Shown: positions 8,636 through 16,666, numbered from the stretch's first letter. The stretch: 64,000 bases of DNA from Mycolicibacterium lutetiense (GCF_017876775.1 NZ_JAGIOP010000002.1:4311270-4375269), one strand, 5' to 3'. The notes: a model not told the origin generated them from the sequence alone. Translations and numbers: made by a program.

Positions 8636-9331
8636 TCAGCTTGCCTGCACGTAGGGCGCAAGGTGATCGATCCGGCCGGCGAGGATGTCCACGGTGTTCT
8701 CGAAGGCATCCGAGTTGGTGCTGTGCACCGGGTCAGGAATTGACCAGTGGATCCGCGCGGGGTCGGGTGCGAGTTCCTCATGGGCGCTATCGCACACCGC
8801 GATCACCAGATCACCAGAAGTCAACACTTCGTTGAGATGACGCGGCGCCCGCATCGACATCGGGACCCGCCGCTGCCGTGCAGCAGCCACCGCAGCCGGG
8901 TGAATACGGTCCACCGGGTGCGTTCCCGCCGAGGTGGCCAACACCGGGCTGCGCCGGTTCCAGATGGCAGCCGCGAGTTGGCTTCGAGCCGAATTCTGCG
9001 TACAGACAAACACCACCCGGCGCGCATGACGCACCGCCGCGGGCACCAGCTGCTCGAGCGCCTCACGCTGCAGATGCAAATAGGTGCGGCGTCGATCGGC
9101 CTCGGACCGGGTGCGCCCGATCAGCCCGGCCTCGGTCAAGACCCGCAGGTGATGGGCCATCAGATTCGACGGCACCGACAGTTGAGCCTGCAACTCCGAG
9201 GGCGACGCGTCGGCGATCAACAGCTGATCAACGATCGCCACCCGGTACGGATCGGCCAGGGCAGCATGAATCTCGGCGCGCCGCGACGCCTCAACGAGAT
9301 CTGGCTGACCATCCATTGGCTCAATGGTCAT
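8636..9331 (-). CDS. ArsR-type winged helix fused to low-molecular-weight phosphatase domain
   Basis: A 231-residue fusion. Residues about 12-100 form an ArsR-like winged helix (ALADPYRVAIVDQLL, LMAHHLRVLTEAGL) with no cysteine at all. Residues about 108-231 form a low-molecular-weight phosphatase/ArsC domain with an intact P-loop CTQNSARS. The ATG at 9331 lies inside an inverted repeat (CTCAAT-N4-ATTGAG, 9320-9335), so it is probably leaderless and self-controlled. The same repeat occurs upstream of two pstS genes and one arsC. It may sense arsenate or phosphate through its P-loop instead of As(III) through cysteines; that is my inference. Confidence 0.85.
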   Translation of the reverse strand: MTIEPMDGQPDLVEASRRAEIHAALADPYRVAIVDQLLIADASPSELQAQLSVPSNLMAHHLRVLTEAGLIGRTRSEADRRRTYLHLQREALEQLVPAAVRHARRVVFVCTQNSARSQLAAAIWNRRSPVLATSAGTHPVDRIHPAAVAAARQRRVPMSMRAPRHLNEVLTSGDLVIAVCDSAHEELAPDPARIHWSIPDPVHSTNSDAFENTVDILAGRIDHLAPYVQAS

Positions 9332-9335
9332 TGAG
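9320..9335. promoter_or_regulatory. Inverted repeat operator CTCAAT-N4-ATTGAG over start of ArsR-phosphatase fusion
   Basis: CTCAATGGTCATTGAG has perfect 6-bp arms and a 4-bp spacer, and contains the start codon of the gene at 9331. Near-identical sites lie at 9617, 9632 and 24045. This placement would let a bound repressor block a leaderless promoter. Confidence 0.65.
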
Positions 9336-9829
9336 CGATGGCAGGTCGTCAAGCCAAGGCCCGACCTACCTGGCGGCCCAGAACCGCTCGGCCCACGCCG
9401 CCCATCCTTCCCGCTGGGGACCGCCTCGCGTCGTCGCGCAGCTTTCTCAGTGCTGTCACCGAGGGCAGGCGCCGGGTCGTGCTGGACCAGGTCATGCACA
9501 CCGCAGGGCTCGCGTCCCGGAGGACCTCCGTCTGTGAACGTTCGCCACCTGGGAGATGAATGGTCGGTGACATCACCTGCCGAATCCCGTTACCGCACTT
9601 GCCCATCAGGAGATCACTCAATCATTATTGAGGCAATCATGGTTGAGCGATATGGAGACGGACCGCAGGTGAATGGTGCGGGCCGAATCGATTGCCGCGG
9701 CACTGCGCCGTGGCCGCGCTGTTGTTGGCGCACAACGTTTCCAACCCGCAATGGTCAGGCCGCAGCTATGTGCGGCTGGCTGCCCGGAGCGCACACGTAT
9801 CCACCCCGAACACAAAGGACACAATCGAC
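9332..9829. other. 498-bp intergenic region between divergent ArsR-phosphatase fusion and pstS
   Basis: No convincing gene is seen. The region holds the operator over the fusion gene start, two tandem operator sites at 9617-9647, a -10-like CGATAT at 9648-9653, and then about 175 bp of leader before pstS at 9830. The first 280 bp have coding-like composition in several frames but no recognisable product; they may be a decayed gene. Confidence 0.5.
9617..9647. promoter_or_regulatory. Tandem operator sites and promoter of orphan pstS
   Basis: CTCAATCATTATTGAG (9617-9632) is a perfect 6-4-6 inverted repeat. It is followed directly by the degenerate copy GGCAATCATGGTTGAG (9632-9647) and a -10-like CGATAT. 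The second copy and its -10 align with CTCAATACTTGTTGAG and CTATAT upstream of the other pstS (24045-24066). The two promoters share this layout base for base over most of about 30 bp. Confidence 0.65.
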
Positions 9830-10918
9830 ATGAAATTTCGCCGATACCGCACAGCCGCAGGTCTGGCCGTTGGCGGGGCACTGCTTCTGGCTGGATGCGC
9901 CACGACCGGCCCGGTGCAGCCCTACGCCAAGAACGCCACGGTGGACTGTGAGGGCAAGCAGACCCTGACCGCGAGCGGATCCACAGCACAGGCCAACGCC
10001 ATGACCCGATTCATCAAGACCTATCAGGACGCCTGTCCGGGCAAAACGGTGACCTACACCGCCAACGGATCAGGGGCAGGGGTCGAGGAATTCCTCAGCG
10101 GCAAAACGGATTTCGGCGGATCGGACACCCCGCTGCAGGGTGAGGAATATGCGACCGCCGCGCAACGCTGCGGCGGCTCGGACGCCTGGAACCTGCCTGT
10201 CGCTTTCGGCCCCCTGGCCATCACGTTCAACCTCAGCGAGGTCAACGTGCTGACCCTCGACGCGCCCACCTTGGCCAAGATCTTCACCGGCGCCATCACC
10301 CGATGGGACGACCCGGCGATCGTGGCACTCAACGGAAAAATGCCCGCTCTCGACATCCACGTCGTCTATCGCAGCGACGCATCCGGCACCACCGACAACT
10401 TCCAGCAGTATCTGCAGACCGCCTCCGAAGGCGCATGGACCCACGGCGCCGGAAAGGTGTTCCACGGCGGCACGGGTCAGGGCGCCCCCGGCAACCAGGG
10501 CACCTCGGAGGTCGTAAGGAACACCGAGGGAGCCATCAGCTACAACGAGTGGTCCTATGCCATCGACAAGGAGCTGGCGGCCGCCGACATCAGGACCTCT
10601 GCCGGCATCGTGCACATCGGCTCCGACTGGGTCGGCAAAACTATTTCGTCGGTCGGTATTACCGGCCAGGGCAACGACATCGTCTTGGACCTGGCACCGA
10701 TCTATCGCCCCACCGAAAAGGGTGCCTACCCGATCGTGTTGGCCAGCTACGAAATCGTCTGCTCGAAATACCCCGACCCGGGGGTGGGCAAGGCCGTCAA
10801 GGCATTCCTGCACTCCACCATCACCGCGGGCCAGACCGGCCTCAACAAGAGCGGCTACATCCCGCTGCCGCCCGACTTTCAATCCAAGGTTTCGGCTGCA
10901 GTCGACAGCATCACCTAG
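9830..10918 (+). CDS. pstS: Phosphate-binding lipoprotein PstS (orphan copy)
   Basis: A 362-residue periplasmic-type binding protein of the PstS family. Residues 1-22 form a lipoprotein signal with lipobox LLAGC. Phosphate-site motifs are visible: [27 protein letters not shown] and RSDASGTTDNF. The ATG at 9830 has AAAGGA about 10 bp upstream. It is not followed by permease genes and must share a PstCAB transporter, most likely the one at 25497-28162, whose PstS it resembles closely. Its promoter carries the operator of the ArsR-phosphatase fusion. In an arsenic island its likely job is phosphate capture that discriminates against arsenate; that is inferred. Confidence 0.9.
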   Translation: MKFRRYRTAAGLAVGGALLLAGCATTGPVQPYAKNATVDCEGKQTLTASGSTAQANAMTRFIKTYQDACPGKTVTYTANGSGAGVEEFLSGKTDFGGSDTPLQGEEYATAAQRCGGSDAWNLPVAFGPLAITFNLSEVNVLTLDAPTLAKIFTGAITRWDDPAIVALNGKMPALDIHVVYRSDASGTTDNFQQYLQTASEGAWTHGAGKVFHGGTGQGAPGNQGTSEVVRNTEGAISYNEWSYAIDKELAAADIRTSAGIVHIGSDWVGKTISSVGITGQGNDIVLDLAPIYRPTEKGAYPIVLASYEIVCSKYPDPGVGKAVKAFLHSTITAGQTGLNKSGYIPLPPDFQSKVSAAVDSIT

Positions 10919-11160
10919 CGGCGGCCGCGCTGCGATACCGAACATATTCGGTAACAACAGTTCTCGCGCAGCTGTACTCGCGCGGGTGCTGTCCGATGCG
11001 ATGGTGCCAGCGGCGGACGCGGGGATCTGAACAGTGGGGCGAAGTCTCAGGAGGGCACTGGAGGGCGTCTGGTTGGCGGTCACCCGCCTCCTGCGCGGCC
11101 GGGCACAATCCTCCTCGCACCGGCGCTTCGGAAAAGCCACTCCTGAGACCCCGCCATCTC

Positions 11161-11179
11161 AATGTACTACTAGTAGGGC
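11161..11179. promoter_or_regulatory. Palindromic motif upstream of XRE regulator (copy 1)
   Basis: AATGTACTACTAGTAGGGC contains the perfect palindrome CTACTAGTAG. The same 19 bases occur at 35720-35738, 24.5 kb away, upstream of the gene split by the IS21 element. Here it ends 9 bp before a candidate GTG start of an XRE regulator, so it may be that protein's operator. Confidence 0.5.
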
Positions 11180-11187
11180 AGACTCTC

Positions 11188-11481
11188 GTGTTGCTGGGCT
11201 GGCTACTGGGTGGCGTGCCGACCCGACCCAGCCAGACAGATCCCGAACGAGCCGCCCTGTGGGCCCAGCGCCGCCACGCGGTAGGCCTGCGTATTCGCAG
11301 CTTGCGAATCGAACGGGGACTGACCCAGGAAGCACTGGCCCTGGAATCGGGCGTCACGCGCAATGTGCTCATCCACGTCGAACACGGCAAACGCGGGCTG
11401 TTGTTTGAGCGGCTCTACGACATCGCCGAGGTGCTCGGCGTTCCGGCGGGTGACCTGCTTGAGGATCCATCCGGCGGCTGA
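11188..11481 (+). CDS. XRE-family helix-turn-helix regulator
   Basis: A protein of about 97 residues with one XRE/Cro-type HTH: GLRIRSLRIERGLTQEALALESGVTRNVLIHVEHGKRGLLFERLYDIAEVLGVP, here described over residues about 35-88. It ends in a short acidic tail (GDLLEDP). Such small single-domain regulators are common in actinobacterial mobile regions. The start is uncertain: GTG 11188 lies 9 bp after a palindromic motif and could be leaderless; GTG 11215 is an alternative. Target genes are unknown; self-control through the upstream palindrome is likely. Confidence 0.75.
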   Translation: MLLGWLLGGVPTRPSQTDPERAALWAQRRHAVGLRIRSLRIERGLTQEALALESGVTRNVLIHVEHGKRGLLFERLYDIAEVLGVPAGDLLEDPSGG

Positions 11482-11617
11482 TGCAACCCTGATGTGCGCC
11501 CGATCGGCCGCGGTTGAGTGATCCACGTCACGCAACTGGGCCCCATGAACATGTCGGCCAGTGCGTTTGGTGCCGCGCGTAGATTGATTTTTCGGATCCG
11601 CACCGCCACATCGGCTA

Positions 11618-11641
11618 TTATCTGCGTATGAATGCAGATAA
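11618..11641. promoter_or_regulatory. SmtB-type operator overlapping start codon
   Basis: TTATCTGC-N8-GCAGATAA has perfect 8-bp arms and spans the ATG at 11628. A -10-like TATTAT lies at 11616-11621, 7 bp before that ATG. This fits a leaderless, autorepressed metal-sensor promoter. Confidence 0.7.
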
Positions 11642-12029
11642 CGGAATGTCTGGGCCGCTGGCTGAGGATCAGGCGGCCCTGGTGGTCGAGGTGTTCCGGA
11701 TGCTGGCCGATGTCACCCGCATTCAGGTGTTGTGGGCGCTGGCCGAGGGGGAACGCTCGGTGACCGAGTTGGCCGAGCGGGTGGGTAAGCCGGCGCCGTC
11801 AGTGTCGCAACATTTGGCCAAACTGCGGATGGCGCGCCTGGTGCGCACTCGACGTGCGGGCACCACGATCTATTACAGCCTCGAAAACGAGCACGTGCGC
11901 CAACTCGTGGTCGATGCGGTGTTCAACGCTGAGCACGCAGGCCCGGGTGTGCCGGCCCACCACCGCCACGACCCCGGCGTGCGCGCCTTGGACGCCTCCC
12001 AACAGCCCCGCACGGTGGGTCGGCAATGA
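11628..12029 (+). CDS. ArsR/SmtB-family metal sensor repressor
   Basis: A 133-residue winged-helix repressor (FRMLADVTRIQVLWALAEG, SVSQHLAKLRMARL). It has no cysteines. The last helix ENEHVRQLVVDAVFNAEHAG and a following HHRHDP tail supply His and acidic ligands of the alpha-5 type used by SmtB, CzrA and NmtR for Zn, Ni or Co. Start at ATG 11628 fits a leaderless promoter; ATG 11646 is possible. It overlaps the CDF exporter gene by 4 bp and surely regulates it. Zinc is the most likely inducer; nickel or cobalt cannot be excluded. Confidence 0.88.
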   Translation: MNADNGMSGPLAEDQAALVVEVFRMLADVTRIQVLWALAEGERSVTELAERVGKPAPSVSQHLAKLRMARLVRTRRAGTTIYYSLENEHVRQLVVDAVFNAEHAGPGVPAHHRHDPGVRALDASQQPRTVGRQ

Positions 12030-13147
12030 GTGACCGCGACGGCGAAATAGGCACGGCCTCAGAGACTTCCGGTGGCGACGGGGCTGGCCGTGCTCATGGC
12101 GGCGACCAGCATGCCCATGCACATCATCATGGGGTCGGTCATCGTCATCGGGGCGGATTGCGTGGGGTGGTCGCCGAGATCTTCGCCCCGCACAGCCACG
12201 ACGCCGCCGACAGTACCGATAGCGCCCTGGAATCCAGCGCCGCGGGAATCCGCGCAGTAAAGATCAGCCTGCTGGTGCTGGGCGTGACCGCGATCGGCCA
12301 GATCGTGATCGTGGTGATCTCGGGGTCGATCGCGCTGGCTGCTGACACCATCCACAACTTCTCCGATGCGTTGACCGCAGTGCCGTTGTGGATCGCGTTC
12401 GCGCTGGGCACCAAAGCCGCCACCCGGCGCTACACCTACGGCTACGGCCGTGCTGAGGATCTAGCCGGTGTGTTCGTGGTCGCGATGATCGCCTTGTCGG
12501 CGATCATCGCCGGCTACGAGGCGGTGCTGCGGTTGATTCATCCCCAACCCATCGACCACCTCGGGTGGGTGGCCGCGGCCGGGGTCATCGGCTTCATCGG
12601 CAACGAATGGGTGGCGCTGTACCGGATCCGCGTCGGCCGCCGGATCGGATCAGCGGCGCTGGTGGCCGATGGATTACACGCCCGCACAGACGGATTCACC
12701 TCCCTGGCCGTGGTGTTGGGCGCCGGGGGTGTCGCGTTAGGGTTCCCGCTGGCCGATCCGATCATCGGGTTGGGGATCACCGCGGCGATCCTCGCGGTGC
12801 TGCGCACCGCGGCCCGTGATGTGTTCCGCCGGTTGATGGACGGTGTGGATCCTGCGTTCATCGACACCGCCGAGAAATCCTTAGCCACCCGGGCGGGAGT
12901 GCGGGGGGTTCGTAGTGTGCGGATGCGCTGGATCGGGCATCGCCTCCACGCCGACGCTGAACTCGACATCGACCCGGCACTGACTCTCGTACAGGCCCAT
13001 CGCATCGCCCACGACGCCGAACACGACCTCATCCACGCGGTGCCCAAACTGACCACCGTACTCATCCACGCCTACCCCGCCGACGCTGAGAACCCGGCTG
13101 ACACACACCGCCGCAGCATGGAAGCCGCGCCGTTGCATCACAATTGA
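12026..13147 (+). CDS. Cation diffusion facilitator (zinc efflux) transporter
   Basis: A 373-residue CDF protein with six membrane segments and a soluble C-terminal domain. The N-terminal extension is His-rich (HAHAHHHGVGHRHRGG). The transport-site motifs are HNFSD (residues 110-114, TM2) and HARTD (218-222, TM5). This HD-HD site is typical of Zn/Cd exporters of the ZitB/ZnT kind. It would exchange cytoplasmic Zn2+ for protons. It overlaps the SmtB-type regulator by ATGA. Confidence 0.9.
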   Translation: MSDRDGEIGTASETSGGDGAGRAHGGDQHAHAHHHGVGHRHRGGLRGVVAEIFAPHSHDAADSTDSALESSAAGIRAVKISLLVLGVTAIGQIVIVVISGSIALAADTIHNFSDALTAVPLWIAFALGTKAATRRYTYGYGRAEDLAGVFVVAMIALSAIIAGYEAVLRLIHPQPIDHLGWVAAAGVIGFIGNEWVALYRIRVGRRIGSAALVADGLHARTDGFTSLAVVLGAGGVALGFPLADPIIGLGITAAILAVLRTAARDVFRRLMDGVDPAFIDTAEKSLATRAGVRGVRSVRMRWIGHRLHADAELDIDPALTLVQAHRIAHDAEHDLIHAVPKLTTVLIHAYPADAENPADTHRRSMEAAPLHHN

Positions 13148-13343
13148 TCCCGACGTGGACGAACTGGATCGTGCCGGGTACCAGCACGCGGTCGGCCAAG
13201 CGGACGGCATATCAAGGATCTGCTGGACTACTGCACTGGCCTCTGGCCAATTGGGCATCGCCAGGTCTGAGCGCCTGTCCCGGATCAAACCGGCTGACTA
13301 GTGCAGACACCTCCGAGTGTGACGATGGCTGGCCAGCCACGAT

Positions 13344-14411
13344 TCACTGACCGGGCAAAAACGCGACATATGACCGGCGGGTGAGGGTCAATTCTATGAG
13401 GTCTGCGGGATTCTGATCGGCCAGCGCGAACGCCCATGGCGTCAGGCCATGATCACGTGCGGCACCCGATACCGAGGCGAACTCGTCGCGAAAATGGTTG
13501 CGCTGCCCCGAGGTCCAGCCGCGATGATCGACTGCCAGCGTCCACGGCCGCGTGAATCGGCGCGTGTCGGGATCGTAGCCTTCACCGGCGTACAGCTCAA
13601 CGCGGTAGATGCCGTCGACGTCGGCGATCTGCCCCGTCCAGCGCAGCTGGGCATGAAGCACCCGCCGATGCGGCAGCCTGACGATGTCGCGGCGTGGCAG
13701 TCCCTTGAACGCGAATTGGTAGCGATCGGCATTGACGCCCGGAAGCTCGATCGGCGCCTGTCGGCGCTCCTCGGCGCTCATCTCCAGAAACGCCGCCGCG
13801 AATGGCCTGACCGATCGGGCGATCGCGCTGCCTGAGGTTCTTCGGCGTACGTCACCTGTCGCCGATACTGGCACTAGTGAGGTCCGGCGGCGATCAGGGC
13901 TGGGCGACAAGCCAGCGGCGGGTTCCCCGCTGATCTTGCGGTCCTCTGATTCGACCAACCGGGTCGGCCGCAGCACCGGCAGTCGGCCAGGGGGACCGCC
14001 GGCGATCACGCCACCGGCAGCTGCGGTGTCATCAACCAGGGTGCAGTTCACATGCTGGCGAAGCGGTTTGGTGGCAAAGTGCGCCTGCACTCGTCGGTCG
14101 GGGCGGTGGGCTTTCGGGTACATCTCGACAATGCAGCCGCAGCACCGAAACGTCGTGGCCTCGACCTCGGCATCGGTCCAGGCCCGCAACTCCTGCGCCG
14201 ACACCACAACTGCCGGATCGGTTCCATCGATCACCGCACTGTCCACGACCGCCCCCGTGTCGACCGCCCCCGCAGATGGCCGACCCCCGGCGCATCCGAG
14301 CAACCCGCCCAGCACACCGGCGCGGCCACTGCCCCCAGTGTCGCAGCCACCGCCGACACGCAAGCCAACACGACCACCGCCGCCACGGTGCTCGGCGCTG
14401 GGAATCCACAC
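13344..14411 (-). CDS. Hypothetical protein, start uncertain
   Basis: An open frame of up to 355 codons whose C-terminal about 280 residues look coding. They include a Cys/His segment, FRCCGCIVEMYPKAH ... HFATKPLRQHVNC, that could bind metal, then a Pro/Arg-rich linker and a domain ending in LTRRSYVAFLPGQ. I do not recognise the family. The first about 55 codons are doubtful: no ATG is present (GTG 14411, 14246 or 14234 could start it), and a neighbouring frame in 14290-14400 reads like a signal or membrane segment, which may mean a frameshift near the 5' end. It is divergent from the arsR at 14458. Confidence 0.5.
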   Translation of the reverse strand: MWIPSAEHRGGGGRVGLRVGGGCDTGGSGRAGVLGGLLGCAGGRPSAGAVDTGAVVDSAVIDGTDPAVVVSAQELRAWTDAEVEATTFRCCGCIVEMYPKAHRPDRRVQAHFATKPLRQHVNCTLVDDTAAAGGVIAGGPPGRLPVLRPTRLVESEDRKISGEPAAGLSPSPDRRRTSLVPVSATGDVRRRTSGSAIARSVRPFAAAFLEMSAEERRQAPIELPGVNADRYQFAFKGLPRRDIVRLPHRRVLHAQLRWTGQIADVDGIYRVELYAGEGYDPDTRRFTRPWTLAVDHRGWTSGQRNHFRDEFASVSGAARDHGLTPWAFALADQNPADLIELTLTRRSYVAFLPGQ

Positions 14412-14421
14412 CGCTGGTCAT

Positions 14422-14435
14422 TTGATATATATCAA
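14422..14435. promoter_or_regulatory. Perfect 14-bp palindrome, ArsR operator candidate
   Basis: TTGATATATATCAA is a perfect palindrome in the short intergenic space between the divergent gene at 14411 and the arsR at 14458. It includes a TATATA stretch usable as a -10. AT-rich palindromes of this form are typical ArsR/SmtB operators. Confidence 0.65.
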
Positions 14436-14457
14436 AAAGGTGGTTATGGTTGGCGTC

Positions 14458-14811
14458 ATGCCCAAGGCGTTGCCTGTTATCGATGTCAGTGCCCCGATCT
14501 GTTGCGCCCCGATCTCCGCGGCGCCGATGGATGAGGTTGTCGCCGTCGCACTTGCGCTGCGCCTCAAGGCATTGGCCGATCCAGCGCGGCTACGGCTGAT
14601 GTCGATCCTGCTGACCGCCCGCGACGGTGAGCTGTGCACCCAAGATCTGGCTACCGCCGTCGGTCTGTCTGACGGCACGGTCAGCCACCATCTCGGCCAG
14701 TTGAAGAAGGCGGGATTGGCGCTGTCGCAGCGACGCGGAATGAACGTCTATTACCGGGCGCATGTCGCTGCCCTCGACGCCTTGCGCGGCGTGTTGGCGA
14801 CCTGCTGCTAA
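14458..14811 (+). CDS. arsR: ArsR-family repressor (modified metal box)
   Basis: A 117-residue ArsR protein, a close paralogue of the one at 6658 (both begin MPKxLPVID and end in TCC). The N-terminal ICCAP pair is kept, but the central box is LCTQDL, so the second Cys of the usual C-x-C-D is Gln. This leaves the ligand set known for Corynebacterium glutamicum ArsR (a Cys pair near the N-terminus plus one Cys near residue 55), so As(III) sensing remains plausible. ATG 14446 is an alternative start. A palindromic operator lies 23 bp upstream, and a dioxygenase gene starts 45 bp downstream. Confidence 0.9.
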   Translation: MPKALPVIDVSAPICCAPISAAPMDEVVAVALALRLKALADPARLRLMSILLTARDGELCTQDLATAVGLSDGTVSHHLGQLKKAGLALSQRRGMNVYYRAHVAALDALRGVLATCC

Positions 14812-14856
14812 CCCGATCCATCAAACAGTTTCACCCCGTCGATAAGGAGTTCTCCC

Positions 14857-15807
14857 GTGATCGCTTCAGTGCCAGTGGAATTGCCGTCGGTGTGGACGCC
14901 TGCGGATTTCCCCGATGAGGACGCATGGTCGATCGCCCTCTCGCACGCGGACCGCCAGGCCCTGATTGACTACGGGCGCGGCGGATCGCAGCAGGACCTG
15001 GGCCGCCACTTCGCCCCGGCGGCGACGCGGTGGGCAGCCATGCTGCAGCAAGGGCCAGGTTTCCTACGGCTGCGCGACTTCCCGATCCAGGACCTCGCCG
15101 AGTCTGAGATCGAGCACGCTTACCTGGGGCTGGGAAGCCTGCTGGGCCAGCCCGTCGGTCAGGATCGCCACGGCAACCTGATCACCCATATTCGCGATGA
15201 GCGCGGCGAGCACGGCCCGGATGTGCGCAAGTACCGGACCAATCTGCGCCAGGACTTCCACAGCGACGGTTCGGATCTAGTGGGCCTGCTGTGTCTGCAT
15301 CCGGCCAAAACCGGTGGCGAATCGAAAATTGTCAGTGCCCACGCGGTCTACAACGAGATGCTGCGCCACGACCCGCACCTGGTCGAAGTGATGTATCGGC
15401 CCATGCCGTGGAGCCGCAACGGCGAACAGCCCGCGGGGGAACCCGAATTCTTCGAATTGGCGCCGATCACCGAGATCGACGGCATCCCACGGCTGTTCTT
15501 CATTGCCTGGTACATCCGCGACTCCCAACAGCACGCGGGCGCACCTCGACTGTCTGATGACCAGTTGGCCGCCCTGCGCCTGGTCGAGAACATCGCCAAC
15601 GATGCGGCCTTCCATATCGAAATGGACTTCCGCCCCGGCGACGTGCAAATCCTCAACAACACCACCGTGCTGCATTCACGCGAGCAATACACCGACCACG
15701 ACGAACTGAGCCGGCGGCGCCATCTGTTGCGTCTGTGGCTGACGACTGACACCCCGACTACCCACGAGCTGCTGCGCGGCGGGATCCCGAATCAGAGCGC
15801 GCGCTGA
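14857..15807 (+). CDS. TauD/TfdA-family Fe(II)/2-oxoglutarate dioxygenase
   Basis: A 316-residue protein with the double-stranded beta-helix iron site: HxD as FHSDG (His135, Asp137) and a distal His near 273 (TVLHSREQ). Arg residues near 287 can bind 2-oxoglutarate. The GTG start has a good AAGGAG. It forms a two-gene unit with the arsR just upstream. TauD-like enzymes hydroxylate small acids such as taurine, phenoxyacetates or phosphonates. Its place behind an arsR suggests an arsenic-containing organic acid or a role under arsenic stress; this is inference and the substrate cannot be read from the sequence. Confidence 0.85.
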   Translation: MIASVPVELPSVWTPADFPDEDAWSIALSHADRQALIDYGRGGSQQDLGRHFAPAATRWAAMLQQGPGFLRLRDFPIQDLAESEIEHAYLGLGSLLGQPVGQDRHGNLITHIRDERGEHGPDVRKYRTNLRQDFHSDGSDLVGLLCLHPAKTGGESKIVSAHAVYNEMLRHDPHLVEVMYRPMPWSRNGEQPAGEPEFFELAPITEIDGIPRLFFIAWYIRDSQQHAGAPRLSDDQLAALRLVENIANDAAFHIEMDFRPGDVQILNNTTVLHSREQYTDHDELSRRRHLLRLWLTTDTPTTHELLRGGIPNQSAR

Positions 15808-15816
15808 CACGACGGA

Positions 15817-15860
15817 CACCGGCGGGATGCGAACGGGGATCTGCTCGCACCCCGCCGGTG
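15817..15860. terminator. Bidirectional hairpin terminator between convergent genes
   Basis: CACCGGCGGG (15817-15826) pairs perfectly with CCCGCCGGTG (15851-15860). The hairpin lies between the dioxygenase stop and the hydrolase stop. It lacks a T tract, as many mycobacterial terminators do. Confidence 0.65.
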
Positions 15861-15865
15861 GACCA

Positions 15866-16666
15866 TCACTGCCGCCAAGTCGTTTTCAGCACCGCGGCCA
15901 AGGGTTCGGGCGCGACATGATGGCCCTGGCCGGTCAACTGCACCAGCCTGGCGTGGGATAACTCTCGTGCGAGCAACTCGATGGCCTGGTGCAGAAACGC
16001 AGCGCTGGCCGTCCCGGACACCAGGGTGGTGGGTCTGCGTAGGCCGGCGTAGCGGCGCACATCAGCGGGCAGTCCAGACAGAACTTCCATAGTGGGCAGC
16101 AGCGTGGGGGCGTGCGCCACGTTGGCCAGCCACAACGGATTGTCCCGCGCGGCAGCAACTTCGGCCGGTGAAAGCCCGCCGCCCCCGCGGGTCAGCGCGT
16201 GCAGAACCAACTCTTCAAAGCGCCCTGCGTCGAGCATGCCGCGGATCCAATCCAGGTCCGGGATGGGGTAGGTGACCGGCAGCGGTGGCTCATACAGAGC
16301 CAGGCGCGGCACCAGATCCGTTGCCGACGAGGCGGTTTCCAATGCCACAACCGCCCCGAACGAGTAGCCGAACAGGGCATCGATAGGGCCAAGAGTGTCG
16401 ATGACTGCGCAAACATCCTCGGTGTAGCGGTCGATGTGCGGCGGTGACAGGCCACGCTGACTGGTGCCGTGTCCGCGCAGATTGACCAGCGCGACAGTGA
16501 ACCGGTCGGTGAGATGATCGGCCAGCGGCACAAGACTCAGCGCGCTGCCCAGGCCACCGTGCACAGCCACCAGGACCGGGCCGTCACCACGCACCAGGTA
16601 GGTGATCTCGGTGCCGTCGGCTGAGCGCACCGATCCGCCGCGCAGCCACAGGTGGCCGGCCATCAT
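15866..16666 (-). CDS. Alpha/beta hydrolase
   Basis: A 266-residue alpha/beta-hydrolase. The nucleophile elbow is GYSFG (Ser near residue 101), the oxyanion region HGGLGSA follows an early strand, and the catalytic His is in GQGHH near the C-terminus. It has no signal peptide, so it is cytoplasmic. Its ATG overlaps the stop of the flavin monooxygenase upstream (ATGA), making it the last gene of a four-gene coupled operon. The substrate is unknown; it may hydrolyse a product of the monooxygenase. Confidence 0.85.
   Translation of the reverse strand: MMAGHLWLRGGSVRSADGTEITYLVRGDGPVLVAVHGGLGSALSLVPLADHLTDRFTVALVNLRGHGTSQRGLSPPHIDRYTEDVCAVIDTLGPIDALFGYSFGAVVALETASSATDLVPRLALYEPPLPVTYPIPDLDWIRGMLDAGRFEELVLHALTRGGGGLSPAEVAAARDNPLWLANVAHAPTLLPTMEVLSGLPADVRRYAGLRRPTTLVSGTASAAFLHQAIELLARELSHARLVQLTGQGHHVAPEPLAAVLKTTWRQ

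Noticed and set aside
9673..9829. Possible small gene in the pstS leader
   Set aside because: The short frames there have no ribosome site, no motif and no agreement with the leader of the other pstS.
13732..14445. Plus-strand extension in front of the arsR at 14458
   Set aside because: It is low-complexity, Ser/Thr/Pro-rich, and lies opposite the better minus-strand frame. The arsR starts at its own palindromic promoter.
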